Shown: piece by piece, positions 1 through 7,763 of the stretch
How the letters are laid out: the number at the start of each line of letters is the position of its first letter
Numbering within the stretch: position 1 is the first letter of the stretch
Assembly (NCBI GenBank): GCA_905199755.1
Contig: CAJKHT010000021.1
Coordinates: forward strand, 1-37,718
Source: an uncultured Eubacteriales bacterium
GTDB lineage: Bacteria > Bacillota > Clostridia > UBA1381
Reading direction: 5' to 3'
DNA length: 37,718 nucleotides
Made by a program: the position numbers and the translations under genes
Notes under the pieces: generated by a model
The model's input: only the letters and a program-made list of their open reading frames with translations
What the model was told of the DNA's origin: nothing
Databases searched by the model: none

Positions 1-22
1 CGTTCATTATAATTTTTGTCAT
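1..22 (-). CDS. Partial 5' end of the gene after dnaN (possibly S4-domain YaaA-like)
   Basis: Only the first seven codons (MTKIIMN) are inside the window. An ATG at 22 is preceded by a strong ribosome binding site, AAGGAAGG, at 31-38 with 8-nt spacing. That site directly follows the dnaN stop, so this gene is in the dnaN transcript and probably translated with it. In many Bacillota the gene after dnaN encodes a small S4-domain RNA-binding protein or RecF. The visible residues fit the former slightly better, but this is a guess from gene order. Confidence 0.5.
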
Positions 23-37
23 ATAAAAATCCTTCCT

Positions 38-1171
38 TTAATTATATAATCTTACCGGCAGAACCATGTATATATACGATTCATCGCCCGTTGTCGACCT
101 TATAAAGCAGCCGCTTGTCGGCGCGCTGAATTCAATTTTAACCTTTTCATCATCACAGCCGCTGAAAGCATCGAGCAAAAATCTGCAGTTAAAGCCTATT
201 ATAAGCTCACCGCCGTCAATTTCCGCATTAACCGTATCATTTACCTGACCTTTTCCCGTTATGCAGGAAACATCTATCTTGTTATATCCTATATTAAAAC
301 GTACGGGAACCTTATTGTCCGATTTTGCCGATATATCGTCATTTATAAGGAGCAGTGCTCTTTCAAGACTGTTTGTTATAACTCTCTTATCCACCGTTAC
401 ATTAATTGTATTAACAACAGAAAGTATAGCTTCATAATTAAGAAAATCTCCGTCCAGAAGTCTTGTATATACCTGGAAATATCCGAAATCAAACAAAACG
501 TGTCTGTCCGAAACAATTATCGTCACTTTTTCGTCCTCGTCTTTAAGCAGTTTAATAAGCTCGTTTAAAGCAACTCTCGGAACTACGAATTTCGCATTTT
601 CAATGTTTTCGGTAAGCTCCTCCCTTACAACCGCCAGTCTGTGGCTGTCCGATGCGGCAACATTTAAAATACCGTTCTTTATTTCAAACAATGCACCCGT
701 AAGAACAGGTCTCTTTCCCTCATTTAACGAAATAAACGAAATTGTTTTCCTTATAAGCTTCTTTAATATATTATGAGTAAGAGTAAATCTGAATTTTTCA
801 TCAAGCACCGGCGCTGCGGGATATTCCTTTGACGATATTCCCTGAATGTTAAATTCACTCACTCCGCTTTTTATTTTTGTAACGTTATTTCTCTCGTCAA
901 CCGCTATCGTCACATCACCGTCGGGCATGCTTCTGACTATTTCTCCGAACATTCTTGATGCAAGTGCAATTGTTCCGCCCTCGGTCACATTGCACTTTGC
1001 ATTGTATTCTATACATAAATCAAGATTGTTACCCGTTGCAACAACGTTGCCGTCTCCCGAAGCGTCCAGCTTGATACACTCCAGTATAGGCATAACAGCT
1101 TTTGAAGCTATTGATTTCTGAACAGTATTTATAATATCCATAAGCTGTTCCTTATTGCATGTAAGTCTCAT
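38..1171 (-). CDS. dnaN: DNA polymerase III beta subunit (sliding clamp)
   Basis: This gene encodes the ring-shaped processivity clamp that holds DNA polymerase III on DNA. The 377-residue product has the normal clamp length. It starts MRLTCNKEQLMDIINTVQKS, ends with the clamp-type C-terminus (IYMVLPVRLYN), and lies immediately after dnaA and oriC, as in most Bacillota. I chose the ATG at 1171 rather than one ten codons upstream because AGGAGG (1178-1183) sits 6 nt before it, and the upstream extension (MDKFINRRKK) would read through that site. The gene is read leftward, away from the origin. No dedicated promoter is obvious, so transcription may come from dnaA or from within the AT-rich origin. 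Confidence 0.97.
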   Translation of the reverse strand: MRLTCNKEQLMDIINTVQKSIASKAVMPILECIKLDASGDGNVVATGNNLDLCIEYNAKCNVTEGGTIALASRMFGEIVRSMPDGDVTIAVDERNNVTKIKSGVSEFNIQGISSKEYPAAPVLDEKFRFTLTHNILKKLIRKTISFISLNEGKRPVLTGALFEIKNGILNVAASDSHRLAVVREELTENIENAKFVVPRVALNELIKLLKDEDEKVTIIVSDRHVLFDFGYFQVYTRLLDGDFLNYEAILSVVNTINVTVDKRVITNSLERALLLINDDISAKSDNKVPVRFNIGYNKIDVSCITGKGQVNDTVNAEIDGGELIIGFNCRFLLDAFSGCDDEKVKIEFSAPTSGCFIRSTTGDESYIYMVLPVRLYN

Positions 1172-1233
1172 TTTCTTCCTCCTGTTAATAAACTTATCCA
1201 CTCACGGATAAATTTGATGCGTATATATATACA

Positions 1234-1275
1234 TATATAAATAATATAAATATATAAATAATATAAATATTATTA
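1234..1275. repeat. AT-only tandem repeat in the presumed DNA unwinding element
   Basis: A 17-bp A/T-only unit, TATATAAATAATATAAA, occurs at 1234-1250 and again, identical and directly adjacent, at 1251-1267. It is followed by TATTATTA, which leads into the TAG array. Tandem AT-rich repeats are typical of origin unwinding elements, which melt first. The position next to the DnaA-trio-like array supports that role. This tract could also contain a dnaN promoter, but no convincing -35/-10 pair stands out. Confidence 0.75.
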
Positions 1276-1290
1276 TAGTAGTAGTAGTAG
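1276..1290 (+). promoter_or_regulatory. DnaA-trio-like array, (TAG)x5
   Basis: Five perfect TAG triplets run on the plus strand, followed directly by GGGCG. The DnaA-trio described for Bacillus origins is a repeated 3'-GAT-5' triplet on one strand. It lies between a GC-rich patch next to DnaA boxes and the unwinding region, and guides a DnaA filament onto single-stranded DNA. Strand, polarity and placement here all match that model. Five uninterrupted triplets would be an unusually regular example. Confidence 0.8.
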
Positions 1291-1377
1291 GGGCGTGGAT
1301 TTGATTGATAAGTGTCATAATCCGCGCAGATAAAGGAAAATTTATCATTTCGAGGGTGTTTAATACAAGTGCATGAG

Positions 1378-1444
1378 TGTGGATAAATTTTTACTCATTT
1401 TTGTAAAAATAAACCGTAAACACGTTATCCACAGCTTATCCGCA
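1378..1444. promoter_or_regulatory. DnaA-box cluster beside dnaA
   Basis: The cluster contains an inverted perfect box (TGTGGATAA, 1378-1386), a direct perfect box (TTATCCACA, 1425-1433) and a direct single-mismatch box (TTATCCGCA, 1436-1444), the last two separated by 2 bp. A weaker sequence, CTGTCCACA (1448-1456), abuts the dnaA stop codon. Such clusters load the initiator before it extends onto the adjacent trio array. Confidence 0.88.
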
Positions 1445-1456
1445 CAGCTGTCCACA

Positions 1457-2761
1457 CTATATAGATTCCAAATCCTTTATAATATAATTTATATCCGCTT
1501 TCAAAGCTTCGTTCGTGGTTATCTCCGATTCTATCTTTTTCACATTGTGCATAACCGTTGTTCTGTCCTTATTGCCGATTGCTTTGCCTATCATTCCGAA
1601 ATTCATATCGGTAAGCTTGTTGCAGAGATACATTGCAATCTGTCTCGGAAAAGCAACGTTCTTTGTTTTTATTTTTCCCGTAAGGTCGTCCTTTGTGATG
1701 TTATAAAAAACGGATACCTTATCCATTATCTTGTCGGGCGTTATTTTAACTATGCCATCCTCGGGAAGTATGGATTTTAATACATATTCCGCAAGCTCTA
1801 TATTTATTTCGCGGTGCGATATTTCCGATATTGATATTATTTTAAGCAATGCGCCCTCAAGCTCACGTATGTTGGATTTTATTCTGTTTGCAAGGTAGGC
1901 TAAAACCTCCTCGTCAATCACAACATGCTGAACCTCTGCCTTTTTCTTTAAAATGGCAACTCTTGTTTCGTAATTAGGAACGGTAATATCTATTATAAGT
2001 CCCTGTGAAAAGCGCGTTCTTAATCTTTCTTCAAGAACAACAAGCTCTCCCGGCTTGCGGTCGCTTGTGAGAACTATCTGCTTGTTCATGCTGTATAAAT
2101 CGTTAAAGGTATGAAAAAATTCCTCTTGTATACTTTCCGTTCTTTCAAGAAACTGCACATCATCAATCAGAAGCACGTCCACTCCTCTGTATTTTCTTTT
2201 AAATTCAAGAGTGCGCTTGTCCTTTAATGCATCGATAAATTCGTTTGTAAACTGTTCGCTCGAAACGTAAATAACCTTCATTTCGGGCTGGGTTTTTATA
2301 ATTCTGTTGCCGATTGCCTGCATAAGATGTGTTTTTCCGAGTCCCGAATTTCCATAGAGAAATAAAGGATTATATATATATCCCGGTTTTTCTGCAGTGC
2401 TTATTGCGGTTGCCGCGGCATATTCGTTTGAAGAGCCTATAACGAAATTTTCAAATGTGTACTTGGGATTTACCGTATCAGAAACAGGGAGCTTTTTTTC
2501 TTCCTCGGGATCTTCTCCGAGGATTGTAACATTAAGAGTGTATTTTACTCCCGTTACTTTTTCAAGAGCTGTTTCAATACAATTTCTGTATCTGAATTCT
2601 ATCATGTTCTTATTTATAGAAATAGGTACGCAAATAGTAAATACGGAATCTGTAAATGAAACGGGAGTTGAAGATTTGATATGTACGTTATATCCCACAA
2701 TGGAATTAACCGTACTTTTCACAATTTCAAGTACCTTGTCCCATATTTCATTTATGTCCAT
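1457..2761 (-). CDS. dnaA: Chromosomal replication initiator protein DnaA
   Basis: DnaA is an AAA+ ATPase that binds DnaA boxes and opens the origin. The 434-residue protein shows an N-terminal domain I (about 1-80), a short linker, an AAA+ core with Walker A GNSGLGKT (137-144) and Walker B region LLIDDVQFL (about residue 200), and a C-terminal helix-turn-helix domain IV. The domain IV signature GNKDRTTVMHNVKKIE corresponds to the usual GGRDHTTVLHA-type motif. It is somewhat shorter than Bacillus DnaA, mainly in the linker. The ATG at 2761 follows a GGGGGAGG site. The gene is read toward oriC. Its upstream neighbour is argS rather than the frequent rpmH. Confidence 0.98.
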   Translation of the reverse strand: MDINEIWDKVLEIVKSTVNSIVGYNVHIKSSTPVSFTDSVFTICVPISINKNMIEFRYRNCIETALEKVTGVKYTLNVTILGEDPEEEKKLPVSDTVNPKYTFENFVIGSSNEYAAATAISTAEKPGYIYNPLFLYGNSGLGKTHLMQAIGNRIIKTQPEMKVIYVSSEQFTNEFIDALKDKRTLEFKRKYRGVDVLLIDDVQFLERTESIQEEFFHTFNDLYSMNKQIVLTSDRKPGELVVLEERLRTRFSQGLIIDITVPNYETRVAILKKKAEVQHVVIDEEVLAYLANRIKSNIRELEGALLKIISISEISHREINIELAEYVLKSILPEDGIVKITPDKIMDKVSVFYNITKDDLTGKIKTKNVAFPRQIAMYLCNKLTDMNFGMIGKAIGNKDRTTVMHNVKKIESEITTNEALKADINYIIKDLESI

Positions 2762-2833
2762 TAATTAACCTCCCCCTGTTTTGTATTTTCATATTAATTT
2801 TTGACATATTAATATAATTTTAGTCCAATGTAT

Positions 2834-2862
2834 ATAATATCAAATTTTTGACGATTAATCAA
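2834..2862 (-). promoter_or_regulatory. Candidate dnaA promoter
   Basis: On the minus strand, TTGATT (2857-2862) and TATTAT (2834-2839) are separated by exactly 17 nt, about 75 nt upstream of the dnaA start in an A/T-rich gap. There is no DnaA box in this gap, so DnaA autorepression through a classic promoter box is not evident. Confidence 0.6.
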
Positions 2863-2877
2863 GTAAATTGTTGAAAA

Positions 2878-4578
2878 TTACATACTTTCAACGGTATCTA
2901 TCCCCAAAAGTGCGAGTGCGTTTCTTATAACGGTGCACGCAGCGGCGGTAAGAGCGAGTCTTGCTTTTTTTGTTTTATCGGGAACGTCACTTTTAAGTAT
3001 GGGATTTGTGTTGTAGAATTTATTGAAATCCTTTACAAGATTTGTGACGTATCTGTTTATATAAAACGGCTCGTTCTTGTCGGCAGCGTCCTTTACCGCA
3101 TCGGAAAATGCGTCAAGCTGCTTTGCAAGACGGTATTCGTCGTCCGAAACCGCATCCGAAAAATCCGCGTCGGAATAATCAATATCCGCGGCACGTCTTA
3201 AAATACTCTTTCCCCTTGCATATCCGTACTGACAATAGGGCGCGGATTCGCCGTCGAAATCAAGCATAGATTCCCATGAGAAAACAATATCCTTTTCGCG
3301 TGAATTTTTAAGAAAAGTGTATAATATTGCACCTATGCCTATTTTCTTTGCAACATCGTCAATGTTTTCCATATCGGGGCTGTTCTTTTCGATTATTGCC
3401 CTTGTTTTGTCGATTGATTCGTTTAAAACGTCCTCAAGGAATACCACATCGCCGTTTCGTGTAGACATATTCTTTCCCGGAAGCTTAACCAGTCCGAAGC
3501 CTACATGGGTGCAATCCTTGCTCCATTCCCAGCCGGCACGCTCCATAACGGAAAAAATCTGCTTGAAATGAAGTGACTGAGGTATTCCGACCACATATAT
3601 GTTTTTGTAGAAATCGTATGTTCTGTGGCGGTACAGCGCCGCGGCAATGTCACGTGTGGCATATGTTGTTGCTCCGTCGGATTTGAGAATAAGGCACGGC
3701 GGTATATTAAGGTCGGATAAATCAACAACCTGTGCGCCCTCCGATTCCGTAAGAAGTCCCTTTTCACGGAGTATATCTACAATTTCGTCCATTTTATCTG
3801 AATAAAATGCCTCGCCGTTGTAGGAATCGAATTTTACTCCGAGCATGTCATATACACGCTTGAACTCAACAAGGCTCTGTTCTCTGAAATATGACCAAAG
3901 CTTTGTAGTTTCCTCGTCACCGTCCTCAAGCTTTTTAAAATATTCTCTTGCCTCGTCCTCAAGCTCGGGGTGCTGTTCAGCTTCCTTGTGAAAACGTACA
4001 TATATTTCGAGAAGTGAATTTATAGGGTCCTTTTCTATTTTTTCGGGCTCGCCCCAGCGCTTGTATGCGCATATAAGCTTGCCGAACTGTGTTCCCCAGT
4101 CACCGAGATGGTTTAATGACTGCACATTGTATCCCAAATATTTGTATATTTTTGAAAGCGAATTACCTACAGCTGTTGAGAATAAATGTCCTATATGGAA
4201 CGGCTTTGCAATATTGGGAGATGAATAGTCCAAAAGCACCGTTTTACCGTGTCCCATATCGGATTTACCGAAATCATCGCCTTTTTTTAAAACCTCCGAA
4301 ACAGCCTCCGAAATAAATTCCGCACGGCTGTAAAAGAAGTTTACGTATCCTCCGGCAGCTTCGCATCTGTCAAGCACCGTGTCGCCGTTAAATTTCTCGG
4401 CAAGCTCCTTTGCAATAAGGGGAGGAGCTTTTCGCAGCACTCTTGCGAGCGGAAAGCACGGAAAAGCGAGGTCGCCCAGCTTTTCATCGGGCGGAGTTTC
4501 GAGTGCGTTTGAAACGGTGTCCTTATCAAGCTCGGTAAACGAAACAAGCTTATCTGTAATATAACCTTTAAAATCCAT
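2878..4578 (-). CDS. argS: Arginyl-tRNA synthetase
   Basis: This is a class I aminoacyl-tRNA synthetase that charges tRNA-Arg with arginine. The 566-residue protein has the ArgRS N-terminal tRNA-recognition domain (about 1-90), the HIGH motif within KPFHIGHLFSTA (about residue 130), the KMSKS-equivalent GKNMSTRNGDVVF, and the all-alpha DALR anticodon-binding domain at the C-terminus (ending ALALLGIDTVESM). Length is normal. The ATG at 4578 is preceded by GGGAG. It is read head-on to the rightward replication fork and toward dnaA. The 116-bp gap to dnaA contains the dnaA promoter and no clear terminator, so some read-through into dnaA is possible. Confidence 0.97.
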   Translation of the reverse strand: MDFKGYITDKLVSFTELDKDTVSNALETPPDEKLGDLAFPCFPLARVLRKAPPLIAKELAEKFNGDTVLDRCEAAGGYVNFFYSRAEFISEAVSEVLKKGDDFGKSDMGHGKTVLLDYSSPNIAKPFHIGHLFSTAVGNSLSKIYKYLGYNVQSLNHLGDWGTQFGKLICAYKRWGEPEKIEKDPINSLLEIYVRFHKEAEQHPELEDEAREYFKKLEDGDEETTKLWSYFREQSLVEFKRVYDMLGVKFDSYNGEAFYSDKMDEIVDILREKGLLTESEGAQVVDLSDLNIPPCLILKSDGATTYATRDIAAALYRHRTYDFYKNIYVVGIPQSLHFKQIFSVMERAGWEWSKDCTHVGFGLVKLPGKNMSTRNGDVVFLEDVLNESIDKTRAIIEKNSPDMENIDDVAKKIGIGAILYTFLKNSREKDIVFSWESMLDFDGESAPYCQYGYARGKSILRRAADIDYSDADFSDAVSDDEYRLAKQLDAFSDAVKDAADKNEPFYINRYVTNLVKDFNKFYNTNPILKSDVPDKTKKARLALTAAACTVIRNALALLGIDTVESM

Positions 4579-4715
4579 ATTTGTATCTCCCGTAATTGTA
4601 TTTATTCAGTAAAAATTGTTTATTTACTTATTATATAACCGCAGAGATAAAATGTCAATCCCTGCGGAATAAAAGTTTGAATACAGACTGCTTCCTTATT
4701 TATGCAATATGGTTA

Positions 4716-4744
4716 TTGACTTTGCAAAATTGTTATTGTATAAT
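4716..4744 (+). promoter_or_regulatory. Promoter of the DMT permease gene
   Basis: TTGACT (4716-4721) and a perfect TATAAT (4739-4744) are separated by 17 nt, about 33 nt before the likely start codon. This is a strong housekeeping-sigma promoter. Confidence 0.85.
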
Positions 4745-4776
4745 AATTTTTGTCAGTTTTTTCGGAGAGGATTTGT

Positions 4777-5712
4777 GTGAAAATGAAAAATCAGAAAACA
4801 AAAGGAAATTTATTGCTGCTGCTTACGGCTTTTATCTGGGGTACATCGTTTATAGCACAGAGCGTCGGTGTGGAAAAGGTTTCGGCTGCAACGTTTGTGG
4901 GTGTAAGAAGTATTATAGGCGGTATTGTTCTTTTGCCGGTTATTTTTATTTCGGATATGTTTGAAAAAAAGAACGGAAAAAGTGAGTCGAAATGGGATAA
5001 AAACGTGCTTATCGGCGGATTTTTCTGCGGACTGTGCCTGTGTCTTGCAAGCACCGTGCAGACAGTCGGTATGCAGTACACCGGACCGGGAAAGGCAGGC
5101 TTTATCACAGCTCTGTATATGGTAATCATTCCGATAATACGTCTGTTTATGGGAAAAAAGCCCGATATTCTGACGGTCGCGGCGGTGCTTGTGGCGGTAG
5201 TCGGAATGTATTTTCTGTGTCTTACGTCCGATTTGGGAATAAATAAGGGCGATATATATATTTTCATATGTGCGTTTCTGTTCTCGGCGCATGTTTTGGT
5301 TATAGATTATTTCTCACCGAAAACGGACGGCATAAAGCTGTCATGCGTTCAGTTTATGGTAAGCGGTATACTGGCATCTGCGTGGGCGCTTTTGTTTGAT
5401 AAGCCGCAGCTTGCGGACATGATAAACTGCTGGAAACCGATATGCTATTCGGGAGCACTTTCCTGCGGAGTTGCATATACCTTGCAGGTAATAGGTCAGA
5501 AATATACCGATCCGACCTCCGCATCAATTTTGATGAGTTTGGAATCCGTGTTTTCAACGCTTTCCGCGGCATTTCTTGCCGCATGCGGCTGGAGCCTTAC
5601 GGGAGGTACACTTTCCGCAAGAGAAATTATCGGCTGTGTGCTGATGTTCTGCGCAATTATGCTTGTGCAGCTGCCGGATATGAAAAAAGCGTCAAAAAAT
5701 GTAAAGGCTTAA
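4777..5712 (+). CDS. EamA/DMT-family multidrug or metabolite permease
   Basis: This is an integral membrane protein of the drug/metabolite transporter superfamily. It has about ten hydrophobic segments in two EamA repeats. The first begins LLLLLTAFIWGTSFIAQ and the second starts near IYIFICAFLFSAHVLVID, each with the family's early glycine-rich helix. Substrate cannot be deduced. The GTG at 4777 lies 6 nt after GGAGAGG (4764-4770). An in-frame ATG at 4783 (MKNQKTKG) lies 12 nt away, so GTG is preferred, with only two residues at stake. The gene is monocistronic, with its own promoter and a terminator at 5725-5756. Confidence 0.9.
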   Translation: MKMKNQKTKGNLLLLLTAFIWGTSFIAQSVGVEKVSAATFVGVRSIIGGIVLLPVIFISDMFEKKNGKSESKWDKNVLIGGFFCGLCLCLASTVQTVGMQYTGPGKAGFITALYMVIIPIIRLFMGKKPDILTVAAVLVAVVGMYFLCLTSDLGINKGDIYIFICAFLFSAHVLVIDYFSPKTDGIKLSCVQFMVSGILASAWALLFDKPQLADMINCWKPICYSGALSCGVAYTLQVIGQKYTDPTSASILMSLESVFSTLSAAFLAACGWSLTGGTLSAREIIGCVLMFCAIMLVQLPDMKKASKNVKA

Positions 5713-5724
5713 TTTAAAAATAAA

Positions 5725-5762
5725 AACCGCCGAAAACATGATTGCTTTCGGCGGTTGTTTTA
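5725..5762. terminator. Bidirectional intrinsic terminator
   Basis: AACCGCCGAAA (5725-5735) pairs perfectly with TTTCGGCGGTT (5746-5756) over a 10-nt loop. There are T residues after the right arm and A residues before the left arm, so it can terminate both the permease transcript and the converging LRR-protein transcript. Confidence 0.9.
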
Positions 5763-5763
5763 T

Positions 5764-6966
5764 TTACTTAATAGTTACTTCATCGGATAGTCCGAGAGGT
5801 GCATAATTCCCGTCCCAGAACATAGCCTTTAAACTGTGACCGTTTGCGTCCGCAACGGGAATTTCAAAGTCCTGTGATTTTAAACCCTTTGGTACATCGT
5901 ATTTAACAAATTTTTCAAGTCTGCCGCTGTTGTCAAATACAGCAAGGTAAAGTATTACATTAAGATAAGATGTGTATTTTTCGTCCGAATAATCAAAATT
6001 GACCGTTCCTGAAACCTTTGTACCGTCATATTCCGCCGTACTGATTTTTCCGTTGAAAGATAAATAATGTATATTTGCGGAAAGAAGATCTTCATTGCTG
6101 CTTCCTATATATATTTTATCCCAATTTTCTTTGTTGCTTAGATAGTATACATCGGTAAGATTATTACAATATTTAAAAGCATGATAACCAATGAAATTAA
6201 CGTTTCCGGAAATAGTTATAGTAGAAAGACTGTTGCAGCTGGAAAAAGCCATCTCACCTATAGAAATAACATTGTAGGGAATAGTTATATCAGTAAGACT
6301 GCTACAGCCGAAAAAAGCCAAGTCGCCGATAGAAATAATGTTGTCGGAAATATTTATATTTTTAAGACTTCTACAGTCATAAAAAGCCAGGTAACTAATA
6401 GAAGTAACGCTGTCGGGAATGTTAAAAGAAGTATCTTTTTTACCGATTGCATATTGAATCAATACAGAACAATTTTTATTATATAAATTACCGTTTATAC
6501 TGCTATACTTAGGATTATTACGGTTTACATTAATATCGGAAAGACTGTTACATTTGTAAAAAGAATTATAACTAATAGAAGTAACGCTATCGGGGATTGT
6601 TATATTTGTAAGACTACTGCATTCTGAAAAAGCTCCGACACCGATAGAAATAACACTGTCTGGAATTGTTATACTTGTAAGACTGCTGCAGTTATAAAAA
6701 ACACTATCACCGATAGAAGTAACACCATCTTCTATTATTATGGATAATATACTTTTACAAAAAATATACCATGGTGATAAATAATCATTATTCCACATTT
6801 TTCCCGTGCCGCTGATAGTGAGTGTACCATCATCATGATTAAACGTCCATGTGAGGTCGTCGCCGCATTCACCGCTTGCGGCGGCGGACGCGGTAACGGA
6901 CATAGCCGCAAATGTGCTCATAATCATACATACCGTTAAAATGATACTTAACATTCTTTTTTTCAT
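5764..6966 (-). CDS. Secreted BspA-type leucine-rich-repeat (LRR_5) protein
   Basis: A signal peptide (MKKRMLSIILTVCMIMSTF...ASAA) is followed by a segment common at the start of clostridial BspA-like proteins (GECGDDLTWTFNHDDGTLTISGTGKMW). Next come about eight LRR_5 repeats of roughly 23 residues, each with a core like LTSITIPDSVISIGxxAFxxCSS. A C-terminal domain of about 90 residues (from about FNGKISTAEYDG) has no recognised motif. These proteins are exported and often bind host or matrix ligands, but no ligand is evident and no cell-wall anchor is seen. I chose the ATG at 6966: GGAGG sits 9 nt upstream inside the last codons of the SDR gene, so translation is probably coupled. The 400-residue length is complete. 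Confidence 0.9.
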   Translation of the reverse strand: MKKRMLSIILTVCMIMSTFAAMSVTASAAASGECGDDLTWTFNHDDGTLTISGTGKMWNNDYLSPWYIFCKSILSIIIEDGVTSIGDSVFYNCSSLTSITIPDSVISIGVGAFSECSSLTNITIPDSVTSISYNSFYKCNSLSDINVNRNNPKYSSINGNLYNKNCSVLIQYAIGKKDTSFNIPDSVTSISYLAFYDCRSLKNINISDNIISIGDLAFFGCSSLTDITIPYNVISIGEMAFSSCNSLSTITISGNVNFIGYHAFKYCNNLTDVYYLSNKENWDKIYIGSSNEDLLSANIHYLSFNGKISTAEYDGTKVSGTVNFDYSDEKYTSYLNVILYLAVFDNSGRLEKFVKYDVPKGLKSQDFEIPVADANGHSLKAMFWDGNYAPLGLSDEVTIK

Positions 6967-6967
6967 T

Positions 6968-7672
6968 TTAAATTCCTCCGTCAATTTTAACAACCTCGCC
7001 CGTAATAAATGCAGCGTCATCGGATGCGAGAAAATGTATAAGCTTTGCCGCCTCCTCGGGTGTGCCGATTCGGTTTAACGGCGTTTCCTCTTTTAATACC
7101 TCAAAATCTTCGTCTGTCAGCTCACCGTTCATGTCGGTGTCAATCACACCGGGCGCAACACAGTTCACATTTATGCCCGAAAGCCCCATTTCCTTTGCCA
7201 GAGCCTTTGTAAACCCGATTACCGCTGCTTTTGACGCACTGTAATGCACCTCACAGCTGCCGCCCGTAATTCCCCACATGGACGAAACATTTACTATTTT
7301 TCCGTATTTTTTATTAATCATATCCTTTATAAACGCATGCGTGACAAGATACATGCCCTTGATATTCACATCAAAAATATTATCCCAGTCATTTTCGGAT
7401 ATATCCGTAAACATTTTTATCTGTGCAATACCGGCATTGTTGATAAGTACGTCTATACCGCCATAGCGGCTGTGTATAAAATCCGCCGCCGACTGTACCT
7501 CATGCGCATTTGAAACATCGCATTTTACGGGAATTGCTCCCGTTTCGGAGCAAAGCTTAAGTGCCTTTTCTTCATTTTTATTGTAAATCATAAAAACGCA
7601 TTCATCGGAAAATTCACGCACACATGCCGCACCTATTCCGCGGCTGCCGCCCGTTATAAGAATATTACGCAT
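6968..7672 (-). CDS. Short-chain dehydrogenase/reductase (FabG-like)
   Basis: This NAD(P)-dependent oxidoreductase of 234 residues has a classical SDR fold. It shows the nucleotide motif TGGSRGIGAA near the N-terminus, NNAG (LINNAGIAQ), a catalytic Ser in NVSSMWG, and YSASKAA supplying Tyr and Lys. It most resembles 3-oxoacyl-ACP reductases, but without other fatty-acid genes nearby the substrate is unknown. The ATG at 7672 is preceded by AAGGGGG. Its last codons (GGA GGA ATT TAA) serve as the ribosome binding site of the LRR-protein gene, and only one base separates this stop from the next ATG. The pair thus forms one transcription unit from the promoter at 7698-7726. Confidence 0.92.
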   Translation of the reverse strand: MRNILITGGSRGIGAACVREFSDECVFMIYNKNEEKALKLCSETGAIPVKCDVSNAHEVQSAADFIHSRYGGIDVLINNAGIAQIKMFTDISENDWDNIFDVNIKGMYLVTHAFIKDMINKKYGKIVNVSSMWGITGGSCEVHYSASKAAVIGFTKALAKEMGLSGINVNCVAPGVIDTDMNGELTDEDFEVLKEETPLNRIGTPEEAAKLIHFLASDDAAFITGEVVKIDGGI

Positions 7673-7697
7673 ATATATTCCCCCTTAAGATGTAATT

Positions 7698-7726
7698 ATT
7701 TTACTATAAATAATTAATTATGTCAA
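7698..7726 (-). promoter_or_regulatory. Promoter of the SDR-LRR operon
   Basis: On the minus strand a perfect TTGACA (7721-7726) and TAAAAT (7698-7703) are 17 nt apart, 26 nt from the SDR start codon. Its -35 box lies 3 nt from the oppositely oriented -35 box of rnpB. Confidence 0.88.
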
Positions 7727-7729
7727 CAC

Positions 7730-7758
7730 TTGACAGAAACCGTAAAAAGCATTATAAT
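7730..7758 (+). promoter_or_regulatory. Promoter of rnpB
   Basis: Perfect TTGACA (7730-7735) and perfect TATAAT (7753-7758) with a 17-nt spacer put the transcription start at about 7764-7766, exactly where the RNase P RNA's P1 helix begins. This is a fully consensus promoter. Confidence 0.93.
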
Positions 7759-7763
7759 ATTCA

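Larger units (their letters stand above)
1172..1456. other. oriC: Chromosomal replication origin (oriC), dnaA-dnaN intergenic region
   Basis: The 285-bp gap between dnaA and dnaN has the ordered parts of a Bacillus-type origin. From the dnaA side these are: DnaA boxes TTATCCACA (1425-1433, perfect) and TTATCCGCA (1436-1444, one mismatch); an inverted perfect box TGTGGATAA (1378-1386); a G-rich patch (1290-1295); five TAG triplets (1276-1290); an AT-rich tract of nearly pure A and T (1222-1275); and a last near-perfect box TTATCCACT (1194-1202) just before dnaN. The order of boxes, GC patch, trios and AT-rich DUE matches the Bacillus subtilis unwinding region. Function is inferred from this architecture. 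Confidence 0.93.

Noticed and set aside
1222..1290. CRISPR-like or simple microsatellite reading of the short repeats in the dnaA-dnaN gap
   Set aside because: There are no spacers, and the position between DnaA boxes and dnaN fits origin elements better.
4791..5292. Two overlapping minus-strand open frames of about 160 codons within the permease gene
   Set aside because: The plus-strand permease has a perfect promoter, good start and terminator, and these frames show no family features.
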